Assembly: GCA_020723305.1 (NCBI GenBank)
Contig: DYJC01000002.1
Span: forward strand, 1 to 64,000
Length of the DNA: 64,000 nt
Reading direction: 5' to 3'
DNA from: Desulfosudis oleivorans
GTDB taxonomy: Bacteria; Desulfobacterota; Desulfobacteria; Desulfobacterales; SURF-7
How positions within the stretch are numbered: position 1 is the first letter of the stretch; each line of letters starts with the position of its first letter. The notes under the pieces are model-generated. The model made no database searches. It had not been told where the DNA came from and was given only the letters and a program-made list of their open reading frames with translations. Of this stretch, positions 35,444-44,368 are shown one piece after another. The position numbers were made by a program, and so were the translations under genes.

Positions 35444-37252
35444 ATGGCACAGGTTATAGCGGACAGAAGAGATGTGGACTTTGTTCTGCACGAACAGTTC
35501 AAGGTCAGTGAACTCAGCAAGAATGAGAGGTTCGCAGAGTTCAATAAAAAAACGGTTGATTTGATTGTAGGTGAAGCCCGGAATCTGGCTGTAAAAGAGA
35601 TTCTGCCGACACAAAAAATCGGAGATCATGTTGGCGCGAAGTTCGAGGGTGGGAAGGTTACGGTACCGGAAGAGTTCCATAAAGCATGGGACTTATTTAA
35701 AGAAGGCGGATGGCTGGCGATGCCGGAAGATCAGGAATATGGCGGTCAGGGAATGCCGAGATTGCTATCCATGGCAGCAAGCGATTACCTTGTAGGGGCC
35801 AATTATGCTTTTATGATGTACCCAGGTTTGACGCATGGTGCGGGAAAACTGGTTGAGGAGTTCGGAACGGAAGAACAAAAAAAGACTTTTCTCAAAAAAA
35901 TGTACACGGGTGAGTGGACTGGTACCATGCTTCTGACTGAACCGGATGCCGGTTCGGATGTCGGTGCCTTGACCACAAGTGCTAAAAAGAACAGCGACGG
36001 AACTTATTCCATTACAGGTTCAAAAATTTTCATCTCAGGAGGAGAGCACGACCTTTCTGAGAATATTATCCATCCGGTACTTGCCAGAATTGAAGGTGCG
36101 CCTGCAGGAACCAAGGGGATTTCGCTCTTTCTGGTACCCAAATTCCGTGTGAATGCCGATGGAAGCCTGGGTGAGTTCAATGATGTGGTTTGTACCGGCA
36201 TTGAGGAGAAGATGGGGATTCATGGAAACAGCACCTGTTCATTGACGCTTGGCGGCAAGGGGAACTGCATCGGTACGCTTCTTGGCGAGGAGAACAAGGG
36301 GATGCGGGCCATGTTCCTGATGATGAATGAGGCCCGCCTGCTGGTCGGACTTCAAGGATTTTCATGCGCAACCTCTGCCTATTTACACGCATTGAATTAT
36401 GCACGGGAAAGGGTTCAGGGAAAAAATCTTCTGCAGATGATGGACCCCAATGCCGCAGGTGTTCCGATCATTCAACACCCGGATGTGAGACGTCAATTGA
36501 TCACCATGAAAGCATATATTGAAGGTATGCGAAGCCTTCTTTATTATGTGGCATATCTGGAAGATTGTGCAGTAGTCTCCGATAATGATGACATCAAGGA
36601 AAAACTGCATGGATTGATTGATATTTTGATACCGGTTGCAAAAGGCTATGTCACAGACAAATCATTTGAAATGTGCAGTCATGGCATGCAGGTTTTCGGC
36701 GGGTATGGATATATTAAAGAATATCCCATGGAGCAGCTTATGAGGGATTGCCGTATTACCATGATATATGAGGGAACCAATGGTATTCAGGCAATGGATC
36801 TCTTGGGACGCAAGCTGGGTATGAAAAAAGGCAAGCTTGTCATGGATCTTTTTGGTGAAATCCAGAAAACAATCATGAAAGCCAAGGAAATGGATGGATT
36901 AAAAGAGTATTCCGTCAAGGTTGAAGCAGCTCTCAATAAGTTGGGTGCGGTTGCCATGCATTTGGGTAAGACAGCAATGTCTGAAAAAGTTCTGAACGCC
37001 TTTGCTTTTGCCCATCCTTTTCTGGAAGTAACGGGAGATGTTATTCTTGCATGGATGCTTCTCTGGAGGGCCTCCATTGCGGCTCCATTGATTGAAAATC
37101 AGAAAAAAGATGCGGCCTTCTATAAAGGACAGGTTAAGTCGGTTGAATTTTTTACAAATTCTGTTTTGCCGGCAACGCTTGGAAAGATGGAGGCGATTCT
37201 TGCTACAAACGGAGCTGCGGTTGATATCGATGATGCTTCTTTTGGGGGATAA
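35444..37252 (+). CDS. Acyl-CoA dehydrogenase, long form
   Basis: FAD enzyme that makes the first double bond in acyl-CoA and passes electrons to EtfBA. The 602-aa protein is of the long type with an N-terminal extension and a C-terminal extra domain, as in DmdC-like or AcdA-like proteins. Key segments: LTEPDAGSDVGA, GIEEKMGIHGNSTCSL, the QVFGGYGYIKEYPMEQLMRD helix and the catalytic Glu in MIYEGTNGIQAMDL. A strong site, GAGGAGGAG, precedes the ATG. Chain-length preference cannot be told from the sequence. A strong terminator follows. Confidence 0.9.
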   Translation: MAQVIADRRDVDFVLHEQFKVSELSKNERFAEFNKKTVDLIVGEARNLAVKEILPTQKIGDHVGAKFEGGKVTVPEEFHKAWDLFKEGGWLAMPEDQEYGGQGMPRLLSMAASDYLVGANYAFMMYPGLTHGAGKLVEEFGTEEQKKTFLKKMYTGEWTGTMLLTEPDAGSDVGALTTSAKKNSDGTYSITGSKIFISGGEHDLSENIIHPVLARIEGAPAGTKGISLFLVPKFRVNADGSLGEFNDVVCTGIEEKMGIHGNSTCSLTLGGKGNCIGTLLGEENKGMRAMFLMMNEARLLVGLQGFSCATSAYLHALNYARERVQGKNLLQMMDPNAAGVPIIQHPDVRRQLITMKAYIEGMRSLLYYVAYLEDCAVVSDNDDIKEKLHGLIDILIPVAKGYVTDKSFEMCSHGMQVFGGYGYIKEYPMEQLMRDCRITMIYEGTNGIQAMDLLGRKLGMKKGKLVMDLFGEIQKTIMKAKEMDGLKEYSVKVEAALNKLGAVAMHLGKTAMSEKVLNAFAFAHPFLEVTGDVILAWMLLWRASIAAPLIENQKKDAAFYKGQVKSVEFFTNSVLPATLGKMEAILATNGAAVDIDDASFGG

Positions 37253-37286
37253 TTTCTACCTGAACCCGATAGGATAGCTGGATTGA

Positions 37287-37326
37287 AATCGGAGTTCCGC
37301 TTTGCTTGCGGACTCCGATTTTTTTT
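37287..37326 (+). terminator. Rho-independent terminator after acyl-CoA dehydrogenase
   Basis: AATCGGAGTTCCGC (37287-37300), loop TTTGCTT, then GCGGACTCCGATT (37308-37320) and a run of T to 37326. The stem has 13 pairs with one bulge. It separates the acyl-CoA dehydrogenase from the Fe-S oxidoreductase/etf genes, which have their own promoter. Confidence 0.85.
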
Positions 37327-37371
37327 ACTGTAACCACATCTCGTTGCGGTGAGTTCCTTTCTATTTTTTTC

Positions 37372-37400
37372 TTGACCGGGCTTTATTTTTTCATTAAATT
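37372..37400 (+). promoter_or_regulatory. Predicted sigma-70 promoter of the Fe-S oxidoreductase-etf operon
   Basis: TTGACC at 37372-37377, 17 bp, TAAATT at 37395-37400. It lies about 100 bp upstream of the ATG at 37499 and downstream of the terminator, so the operon is independently transcribed. Confidence 0.5.
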
Positions 37401-37498
37401 GAACCCTTGTTCAGTCCGGTATGCAGGATGGATCAGATGTTTTTTTTAAAATCGCTTGAACCATAATTTTATATCATGAGGTGAGAAGGAAAATACAA

Positions 37499-39568
37499 AT
37501 GGAATCAGTTTTAATCGCCCCTTCAAGTTTTACTTTTCTGGGTATTCCCACAATTTTATTTTCGTTGGTGATTCCCATTGTCGGTGTCGGATTGTTTGCC
37601 TATATCATGGCAAAACGACTCGCGCCGCTCGTATTGGCAGCTCCGGATGAACGTTTTGATAATATTCCGGTTCGAGTAATCAATGTGGTAAAGATCTGGC
37701 TCGCTCAGTGGCGCCAGCCGAGATATATGACCGCAGGTGTGCTGCACATCCTGATTTTTTTCGGTTTTTTGGCGTTAGGTATTCGATCAACGTCTCTGGT
37801 GATTATCGGCCTGAAGGAAGGTTTTGTCCTTCCGGGAATGGATGGCGTAATTGGACATATCTATAACATCCTTAAAGATTATGCTGCAACATGGGTATTG
37901 ATCGCCTGTATCATTGCAGCGGTTCGACGGGGAGTCTTCAGACCGGAACGGTATGATGTTCCCGAAAAATACGGACATGATCACACCGGAGAGGCTGTTT
38001 TTGTATTGGGTGTCATTTCTACACTGATGATTACGGAAAGCCTTTTTGAAGCCAGTTTTGTTGCTGCGCAGTTTCAGCAGCACGGTGTCCAGGAGTTTCT
38101 GGCTCCCGGAACCCTTGTATGGCTTTTAAAAAATATTTTGCTGGATACACCAAAAGAGACACTTCAGACACTTCACATTGTCAGCTATTATATTCATGAT
38201 ATCACCTTTTTCTTCTTTTTATGCTTCTTACCGATGGGTAAGCATTTCCATGTAATCACATCCTTGTTTAATGTTTTTTTTATGCGTACCAAACGGGGAA
38301 ACGTAAAACCGGTCAAGTATGGTATTACAGATGAACAACTGGATGAAGTTGAATCCTTTGGTGTGAAAAAATTGGAAGATTTTACCTGGAAACACATTCT
38401 GGATTTTTATACCTGCGCAGATTGCGGAAGATGTTCGGACCAATGTCCGGCCAATGCAGTTGGAAGGCCACTTTCACCGCGCTTCATATCAATCAAAGGA
38501 CGGGATAAGGTTTTTAAAAACTACCCGTTGCGGGGAGATTTTTTGAAGAGCGAGCCATTGATCGGCGATATTTATGAAGAAGATGAAATCTGGTCATGTA
38601 CAACATGCGGCGCATGTGAGCAGGAATGTCCCATCGGCATCGAGTATATTGATAAGATTGTTGACCTTCGTCGGGGTATGGTAGATGAGGGAATGGTGCC
38701 TCAGTCCCTTCAGAAACCGTTAAAAGCAATCGAAAAACGCGGAAATCCATGGGGCAAAATGGAAAAGAAGCGTTCGGAGTGGACCACACTGAATAACTTT
38801 TCCGAAACTTGTACTGTCAAGGTTCTGGAAGAAGGCGTAACTGCAGACGTTTTGTATTTTGTCGATTCGATCAGTTCTTTTGATGACAGAATGCAGGCGA
38901 TTGCCCAGGCAACTGCAAGGGTTTTGACCGCAGCAGATATTGATTTTGGTATCCTTGGCAAGGATGAGAAGGATTCCGGACATGAAGTCAGGCGTTTTGG
39001 AGAGGAGATGCTTTTTCAGAATCTCAAGAGTCATAATACAGAGATGATCGTCAGTTCCGGAGTTCGAAAGATTGTCACGGCAGATCCACATGCTTTCAAT
39101 TCGTTGACAAATGACTATTCGGGTCTGCCTCCGGTTGAGCATATCAGTCAGGTTGTTTCAAAGGCCATAAAGTCGGGAAAACTGCTTCTCAAAAAGATTG
39201 AAGATGCATCCAAGGTATACACCTATCATGACCCTTGCTATCTGGGACGTCATAATTCAGTATACGAAGACCCACGGGAAGCACTGGATGCTCTTGAGGG
39301 AATCCGCCGTGTGGAGATGTTGAAGAGCCGGGATCGGTCATTCTGCTGCGGAGGCGGCGGTTTGATGCTTTTCTATGAACCTGAGGAAGAAGAGAGAATG
39401 GCGGTTCTCCGCGTGAAAATGGCTGCCAATGCCGGTGCAAATGTCATTGTTACGGCATGTCCGTTCTGTCTGGTCAATATGGAAGATGCCATAAAAGTTG
39501 CCGGTATGGAAGGCAAAATGGAGGCCATTGATTTTGTGGAACTGATTGATCGGCATATCATTCGATAA
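37499..39568 (+). CDS. Membrane Fe-S oxidoreductase, EtfAB:menaquinone oxidoreductase type
   Basis: Probable link between reduced EtfBA and menaquinone. The 689-aa protein has a membrane part of about six helices (residues 5-260) resembling heme b-binding NarI-like cytochromes, then two 4Fe-4S motifs (CADCGRCSDQCP and CTTCGACEQECP), and two CCG-type modules with YHDPCYLGRHN and SFCCGGGG near the C-terminus. Such genes next to etfBA are known in Syntrophomonas, Geobacter and related fatty-acid oxidisers (EMO/DUF224 type). The ATG at 37499 (MESVLIAP) is preferred to a GTG at 37481 because AGAAGGA lies upstream. Direct electron transfer from the adjacent EtfBA is inferred. Confidence 0.85.
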   Translation: MESVLIAPSSFTFLGIPTILFSLVIPIVGVGLFAYIMAKRLAPLVLAAPDERFDNIPVRVINVVKIWLAQWRQPRYMTAGVLHILIFFGFLALGIRSTSLVIIGLKEGFVLPGMDGVIGHIYNILKDYAATWVLIACIIAAVRRGVFRPERYDVPEKYGHDHTGEAVFVLGVISTLMITESLFEASFVAAQFQQHGVQEFLAPGTLVWLLKNILLDTPKETLQTLHIVSYYIHDITFFFFLCFLPMGKHFHVITSLFNVFFMRTKRGNVKPVKYGITDEQLDEVESFGVKKLEDFTWKHILDFYTCADCGRCSDQCPANAVGRPLSPRFISIKGRDKVFKNYPLRGDFLKSEPLIGDIYEEDEIWSCTTCGACEQECPIGIEYIDKIVDLRRGMVDEGMVPQSLQKPLKAIEKRGNPWGKMEKKRSEWTTLNNFSETCTVKVLEEGVTADVLYFVDSISSFDDRMQAIAQATARVLTAADIDFGILGKDEKDSGHEVRRFGEEMLFQNLKSHNTEMIVSSGVRKIVTADPHAFNSLTNDYSGLPPVEHISQVVSKAIKSGKLLLKKIEDASKVYTYHDPCYLGRHNSVYEDPREALDALEGIRRVEMLKSRDRSFCCGGGGLMLFYEPEEEERMAVLRVKMAANAGANVIVTACPFCLVNMEDAIKVAGMEGKMEAIDFVELIDRHIIR

Positions 39569-39654
39569 AGGAGATATTGTTTTGGCAGGCGATCATGTTT
39601 GATGGTATAAACCTGGAGAATGGTTATTAAAATAAATAACTTGGGAGGATGAAT

Positions 39655-40446
39655 ATGGAAATTTTGGTATGTGTCAAGAGGGTTCCGGACACCTCGGAAA
39701 ATGAGATCGGAGTCAATAGCGCCGGCACGGATATTGATCGTGACGATCTGGTTTACTCTGTAAATGAATGGGATAATTATGCAGTTGAAGAAGCCATTCA
39801 AATCGTTGACAGGGTCGGTGGGAAAGTAACCGTTGTCGCAGTTGGTGATAATGAATCGGAAGAAGTTCTCCGAAGAGAGATGGCAATGGGCGCCAATGAT
39901 GGACTTCTCCTGTCCGATGATGCATTTGTGGGGTCAGATGGAAAAGGGATCGCTACCATCCTGAAGGCAGCAGTAAAAAAAGGCAATTATGATCTGGTAC
40001 TGACAGGTGCACAGGCGGATGCCGGTGCCGGTCAGGTTGGCGGAATGCTTGCCGCTATGCTGGATCAACCCTATGCATCTCTTGTCAATTCTATCGAAAT
40101 CATCAATGATAAGACCTTGAAAGTAGGGCGTGAAATCGAAGGCGGTAATCAGGAAATGAATGAGATTCAGATGCCCTGTGTTTTGTCCATCCAGACAGGT
40201 ATCAATGAACCCCGTTATGTGGGGATTCGTGGAATCAGAAAGGTAGCATCGGTTGAAATTCCTGTTCTGGGCGCTTCGGATCTTGGAATCTCCTCCGGGT
40301 CAACAGGCAGTGCCGGCGCCAAAGTGAAAGTTCAGGATTATTTCGTACCTCAACTGGGTAAGGGCGCTGAAATGCTTGAAGGCAGCACAGAGGAAATCAT
40401 TGATAAGCTGATTGAACTTTTGAAGGCCAAAGGAGGGCTGAAATAA
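39655..40446 (+). CDS. etfB: Electron transfer flavoprotein beta subunit
   Basis: Subunit of the heterodimeric ETF that takes electrons from acyl-CoA dehydrogenases. The 263-aa protein shows the conserved LVCVKRVPDT opening, DLVLTGAQADAGAGQVGGMLA, and the long C-terminal arm DYFVPQLGKGAEM. GGGAGG lies just upstream; of two nearby ATGs, 39655 has better spacing than 39649. Its stop codon overlaps the etfA ATG (TAATG), a coupled arrangement. Whether this ETF is bifurcating cannot be settled by eye. Confidence 0.92.
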   Translation: MEILVCVKRVPDTSENEIGVNSAGTDIDRDDLVYSVNEWDNYAVEEAIQIVDRVGGKVTVVAVGDNESEEVLRREMAMGANDGLLLSDDAFVGSDGKGIATILKAAVKKGNYDLVLTGAQADAGAGQVGGMLAAMLDQPYASLVNSIEIINDKTLKVGREIEGGNQEMNEIQMPCVLSIQTGINEPRYVGIRGIRKVASVEIPVLGASDLGISSGSTGSAGAKVKVQDYFVPQLGKGAEMLEGSTEEIIDKLIELLKAKGGLK

Positions 40447-41414
40447 TGGCTCAGATTTTTGCATATATCACACACAAGGGCGGGGCTGCTGATGATACAG
40501 CTTTTGAGCTTGCAGCCGCTGCAAAAAAGATTGATGCTGGAGCAGCATTGACGGCAATCGTTACCGGAACAGGCGCAGACCTGAATACGGTATGTAATGC
40601 TGTAACTGCCGCTTATAATGAAGTATGGAAAATTGACAATCCGGCATTGGCGTATCCGAATGCCGAAGTCGTCCGAAAGGCACTGTTGAGCATTCTTCCG
40701 GCTGGTTCTATCATACTTTTGCCCCATGATACCTTTGGTATGGATCTGGGCCCGGGCCTTTCCATAAAAACGGATTCTGCATTTGTTGCGGATGTGGTTG
40801 GCATTGAAGGCGTTGATGGGAAAACCCTGAAACTGGTTCGCCAGGAATTCTCCGGTCAGGTAAGTACCCATGTTACCTGTGATGCATCTGCCGGCGCAGT
40901 GTTAAATATCCGGCCTGGTGTTTGCCAGCCAGGTGAAATCAAGTCTGTGGGTGGTCAAGTTGTTGACAAATCAGGGAGTGTAGGAGATTTAACTGTTGGT
41001 CGCAAGTTCCTTGAAGTTGTGAAAGCCGAAGTCGGTGATATTGATATCACCAAATCAGAGGTTCTTGTTTCCATTGGACGCGGTATTGAAGATCAGGAAA
41101 ATATCGAAATTGCGACTCAACTGGCAGAGGCGATGGGAGCTGATTTATCCTGTTCCCGGCCTATTGTAGATGCAAAATGGATGGAAAAAGCCCGTCAGGT
41201 AGGAACATCCGGTCAGACCGTCAAACCCAAGGTGTATCTTGCAATGGGCATCAGCGGATCTTTCCAGCATCTGGGAGGAATCAAGGGTTCTCCCTTCATG
41301 GTTGCTGTGAATAAGAATCCAAAGGCTCCGATTTTCCAGGTTGCTGATGTAGGAATTGTAGCCAATATTCTTGAATTCATGCCTGAACTTACTGAAAAGA
41401 TCAATGGTCTCTAA
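40446..41414 (+). CDS. etfA: Electron transfer flavoprotein alpha subunit
   Basis: FAD-binding partner of EtfB. The 322-aa protein has the C-terminal FAD domain with SIGRGIEDQENIE, GADLSCSRPIVD, GTSGQTVKPKVYLAMGISG and the helix FQHLGGIKGS, plus VAVNKNPKAPIFQVADVGIV. Most of these are near-invariant in the family. It overlaps etfB by one base. The terminator at 41446-41480 follows, and the convergent chemosensory operon begins beyond it. Confidence 0.93.
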   Translation: MAQIFAYITHKGGAADDTAFELAAAAKKIDAGAALTAIVTGTGADLNTVCNAVTAAYNEVWKIDNPALAYPNAEVVRKALLSILPAGSIILLPHDTFGMDLGPGLSIKTDSAFVADVVGIEGVDGKTLKLVRQEFSGQVSTHVTCDASAGAVLNIRPGVCQPGEIKSVGGQVVDKSGSVGDLTVGRKFLEVVKAEVGDIDITKSEVLVSIGRGIEDQENIEIATQLAEAMGADLSCSRPIVDAKWMEKARQVGTSGQTVKPKVYLAMGISGSFQHLGGIKGSPFMVAVNKNPKAPIFQVADVGIVANILEFMPELTEKINGL

Positions 41415-41445
41415 AATTCATCGTTGATAAAACATTATACTGAAT

Positions 41446-41480
41446 AACCGGCGGGTTTGAAAAGGCTCGCCGGTTTTTTT
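41446..41480 (+). terminator. Rho-independent terminator after etfA
   Basis: AACCGGCGG (41446-41454) pairs with CTCGCCGGTT (41466-41475), followed by TTTTTTT. It stops the etf operon just before the convergent cheX-like gene; the reverse strand has no T-run after the stem, so it serves mainly the plus strand. Confidence 0.8.
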
Positions 41481-42012
41481 ATTCTTCCGGGAGAAGATTT
41501 CCATCTATTATGAAAAAAAATTTGAAATTATCTATGGTCATGAAACTATATACCTCGCCTTTTTCAAAGGATAAAGCGTTCATGATCTTCAAATTCGGCA
41601 GGCCAAGCGTAAAAGTGATTTGATTATGAATAAGTATCGTCATCAATTTGCCCGTCACTGTGTTGATAATCTCTGCAAGGGAGTCCTGAATCAGATGTTC
41701 CGGAGGATCATTTTCCTCCATCCACCCATATAAATTTTTTGTGATGCTGATAGCCAAATCCGTCGGAAAGATCATTGAAAATGAAGCGCTTCTTGGCTCT
41801 ATCAGGTTAATTTCAGACTGATAAAATATCGGTTGATCAAATTCCGATTCACTGAGATCGGAATCAGGGGTTTCTGTATTTGCTTCTATTGGTTCAGATG
41901 AAGTTGGACCGATATCAGGCAGGTCAGATGGAATAATTTGTGTAAAGATCATCGCTTCAAATGTCTGTGAGACAGCAGTAAAAACTGCCTGCTTGATTTC
42001 ATGGGTATGCAT
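41479..42012 (-). CDS. CheX-like chemotaxis phosphatase-type protein
   Basis: The 177-aa protein ends the chemosensory operon. Its core (residues about 80-170: SMIFPTDLAISITKNLYGW, IQDSLAEIINTVTGKLM) resembles the CheX/CheC fold, where an ExxN motif (here EIIN) is needed for dephosphorylating CheY-P. The region at 30-60 is acidic and probably unstructured. It starts 2 nt after the stop of the CheY gene. It probably acts on one of the two CheY proteins of the operon. Confidence 0.65.
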   Translation of the reverse strand: MHTHEIKQAVFTAVSQTFEAMIFTQIIPSDLPDIGPTSSEPIEANTETPDSDLSESEFDQPIFYQSEINLIEPRSASFSMIFPTDLAISITKNLYGWMEENDPPEHLIQDSLAEIINTVTGKLMTILIHNQITFTLGLPNLKIMNALSFEKGEVYSFMTIDNFKFFFIIDGNLLPEE

Positions 42013-42014
42013 TG

Positions 42015-42398
42015 CTATTTCTCCGAATTTTTAAGAAGAGGTTTTATCGCTTTGGAAACACTGGCTGGAGATACGGGTTTGCTTAAAACATCCAAAGCCA
42101 GTAGCTCTTTCAATTCCTCAACTTTTTTTGGATTTGCTGCACTGGATATAATAATTACTGGTATCTCATGAAAACGAGGGGATGATTTTATTCTTTTCAA
42201 AAGCTCTGTTCCATCCATTTCCGGCATGTGAAGATCTGAAACAACAAGGTCGACCAATGTTTTTTTTAATTGTTCCAGAACTTCAAGACCATTTTTTGCC
42301 TCAAAGAACTCAACATCCTGACATCCGGAAATTTCAAAACAGCGTTTGATGAACATCCTTGCTGTGCCGGAGTCATCGGCAATTATGATGCGTTTCAT
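42015..42398 (-). CDS. CheY-type single-domain response regulator 1
   Basis: Single receiver domain of 127 aa. Acidic pocket: DDSGTARMF near the N-terminus, phospho-Asp in LVVSDLHMPEMDG, conserved Lys in LSKPVSPASVSKA. The ATG overlaps the HDOD stop codon by 4 nt. No output domain. With CheA present, it could be a phosphoacceptor from CheA. Confidence 0.87.
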   Translation of the reverse strand: MKRIIIADDSGTARMFIKRCFEISGCQDVEFFEAKNGLEVLEQLKKTLVDLVVSDLHMPEMDGTELLKRIKSSPRFHEIPVIIISSAANPKKVEELKELLALDVLSKPVSPASVSKAIKPLLKNSEK

Positions 42399-43270
42399 CC
42401 CTCGCTCTCCTTTTCAGAACCGAATAAGGCTTCTTTTGTTTTTTCAAATTCAATCAATACGGTTAATAATAAATCATCGATACCTTGTTGGTCGATATCA
42501 ATATAATCTGTATATCGATTATCCAGTTTATAGGCGAGATTGTCCGTTCCGGTCCCACTTCCTCCCATCATGGCAATCATATCCGCAAGGTGAATCACAT
42601 AAACCAGGTTCTTAAACCTTTCATCGGATTCGGCAGGTTTGTGATGAAATGATATTGTTTGTAGTAATTCTATCGGAAGCTTCCAGTGTTCGGCCAGTTC
42701 TTTTCCGATTTCACAATGATTCACTCCGGTTTTTTTCTCCTCCGCTTCCAAAAAATCATGTATTTCACCATTATCTATACTTTTAATCATTTCCGGAGAG
42801 CACCCGGTGAGAAATTTGGAAAGAACTGATTTGCCGATATCATGTAGGATGCCTGCTGTGTATGCGACTCCAGCCTGAACCTCTTTGCGGGATTTTTTGG
42901 ATAAAGCGCTAGCCGCGATTGCTGTACGGAGTCCATGTGCCCAAAGCTCTCCGCGTTGGCTTTCATACCCCAGCAAAGGCCTGTTAAAAACCTGGGGTGC
43001 GGATTGATTTACGGACAGACTGATAATCAGCTTTTCACCAATGTAGGGCACGGCTGCGGAAACGCTTGATATGGGTTGCCGCAGACCAAATGCAGCGGAA
43101 TTAACGATTTCCAATATTCTGGCAGTTAACGCTGCATCCGTCTTGATGATTTTGATGACATCATCCAGTCCATGATTTTCATCGCCCAACAAGGCAAGAA
43201 GGCGTGTTGACGCACTGGAGAGAAGCGGCATTTGACGCGCTTTTGCCAGGATTTCATCTACATTTGACAT
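42395..43270 (-). CDS. HDOD domain protein
   Basis: The 291-aa protein carries an HDOD domain (HD-related, usually without catalysis): DEILAKARQMPLLSSASTRL, IIKTDAALTARILEIVNSA and YTAGILHDIGKSVLSK with an intact-looking HD pair, and HCEIGKELAEHWKLP. HDOD proteins often act downstream of signalling systems and are common next to che genes in delta-proteobacteria. It is packed with the two CheY genes. Because the HD residues are present, hydrolase activity cannot be ruled out. Confidence 0.8.
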   Translation of the reverse strand: MSNVDEILAKARQMPLLSSASTRLLALLGDENHGLDDVIKIIKTDAALTARILEIVNSAAFGLRQPISSVSAAVPYIGEKLIISLSVNQSAPQVFNRPLLGYESQRGELWAHGLRTAIAASALSKKSRKEVQAGVAYTAGILHDIGKSVLSKFLTGCSPEMIKSIDNGEIHDFLEAEEKKTGVNHCEIGKELAEHWKLPIELLQTISFHHKPAESDERFKNLVYVIHLADMIAMMGGSGTGTDNLAYKLDNRYTDYIDIDQQGIDDLLLTVLIEFEKTKEALFGSEKESEG

Positions 43271-43319
43271 TTTACGGTTCCTCTTTCCCCATTAAACAAT
43301 AAAGATGGACACATTACGA

Positions 43320-43685
43320 TCAGTTCAGGTATCTGTTCACTGTTTCTATGAACTCCTTTTCATTCAATGGCTTTGCCTGAAAAGCAGTTGCTCCTTTTGC
43401 AAGAAGATCTGAAATTTCTTTCACTGTGATATATGCAGACATAAGAATAATCGGCAGCTTTTGATATTTCAATTCATTGCGAACGGCGATTACCAATTCC
43501 CGGCCATCCATTTCCGGCATAACATAATCGGTAATCAGCATTTTGAAATCCATATTTGCCTTCAGGGTTTCAAATGCATGCCTGCCGTTTGGACTGATGA
43601 AGACGGTATGCCCTGATTTTTCGACTATTTTTTTGGCCATTTTTTGAGAAACAGTATCGTCTTCAGCGATTAAAATTTTTGCCAT
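43320..43685 (-). CDS. CheY-type single-domain response regulator 2
   Basis: Receiver of 121 aa beginning MAKILIAEDDTVSQKMAKK, with phospho-Asp in MLITDYVMPEMDG and Lys in FQAKPLNEKEF. An ATG at 43685 is chosen because AGGAGG lies about 9 nt upstream. It lies between HDOD and cheD, separated from cheD by palindromic repeat family B copy 2. A second CheY in the operon suggests branched outputs. Confidence 0.85.
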   Translation of the reverse strand: MAKILIAEDDTVSQKMAKKIVEKSGHTVFISPNGRHAFETLKANMDFKMLITDYVMPEMDGRELVIAVRNELKYQKLPIILMSAYITVKEISDLLAKGATAFQAKPLNEKEFIETVNRYLN

Positions 43686-43740
43686 TTCAGTTTGCCTCCT
43701 CATATCGGTTATGGAATAGAGTACCTTTTTTTAAATAAAG

Positions 43741-43876
43741 AATCATAAGCCAATTTCAAAAGTCTCTTGTTGTAGTTCCGGCGAAAACAAAAATCCAGTA
43801 TTTTCGGCTCTTTTCTGAGAACTGACTTTCGCCGGTGTGACGCTTTATAATAGTTTTGAAATTGGCTCTCATGATT
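43741..43876. repeat. Palindromic repeat family B, copy 2
   Basis: About 136 bp with ends AATCATAAGCCAATTTC and its near reverse complement. Inverted inner blocks TTCCGGCGAAAAC and CTTTCGCCGGTGTGACG match copy 1 at 31021-31162. The right end reaches the stop codon of cheD (43875-43877), so the repeat again sits directly behind a minus-strand gene. It could fold in the transcript between cheD and cheY. Confidence 0.75.
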
Positions 43877-44363
43877 AAATTTCCCAGTTGCCTCTGCCTG
43901 GTGATGAAATAACAATTTTTCCGGTATCAACAAATACTTCTACCGTTCGACTGATTTGACCTCCCGTATCCTCTGCCACAGGACCCATTCCATATTTCCA
44001 GAGGTTTTTTTTAATCGCGAGGACGTTCCGGTCACCGATATTAAAAAGATTATTCGGATCCATAACCTTTGCCCCGCCTGTAAGTTTTATGATATATCCT
44101 TTGTTGGTAGGATTTTTGGCTATATCGGCCATTTTCTTTAATAGAGCTGGAATACCGGTATCTGAAAAATATCCAGGGCGCTCTTTGGCGCGATCCGGGT
44201 TAGTAGTCGATTCCGGCAGGGCTATATGGACCATTCCAACTGTTCTCGTGGGTGGATGAAGAATCACGACAGCGACACATGACCCCAGGGCCATTGTTTT
44301 TACGGATTCTCCGGTTGTATTACTCCCTCCGTAATCCCCAACTCCAATCATAAGTTTTTTCAT
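43875..44363 (-). CDS. cheD: CheD receptor deamidase
   Basis: Predicted chemoreceptor glutamine deamidase of 162 aa. The catalytic Cys-His pair is present: LGSCVAVVILHPPTRTVGMVHIALP. The TGGAKVM and IGDRNVLAIKKNL segments are conserved. It lies 5 nt after cheB. Its receptor substrate is not in the window. The stop codon touches palindromic repeat B. Confidence 0.88.
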   Translation of the reverse strand: MKKLMIGVGDYGGSNTTGESVKTMALGSCVAVVILHPPTRTVGMVHIALPESTTNPDRAKERPGYFSDTGIPALLKKMADIAKNPTNKGYIIKLTGGAKVMDPNNLFNIGDRNVLAIKKNLWKYGMGPVAEDTGGQISRTVEVFVDTGKIVISSPGRGNWEI

Positions 44364-44368
44364 TTAGT

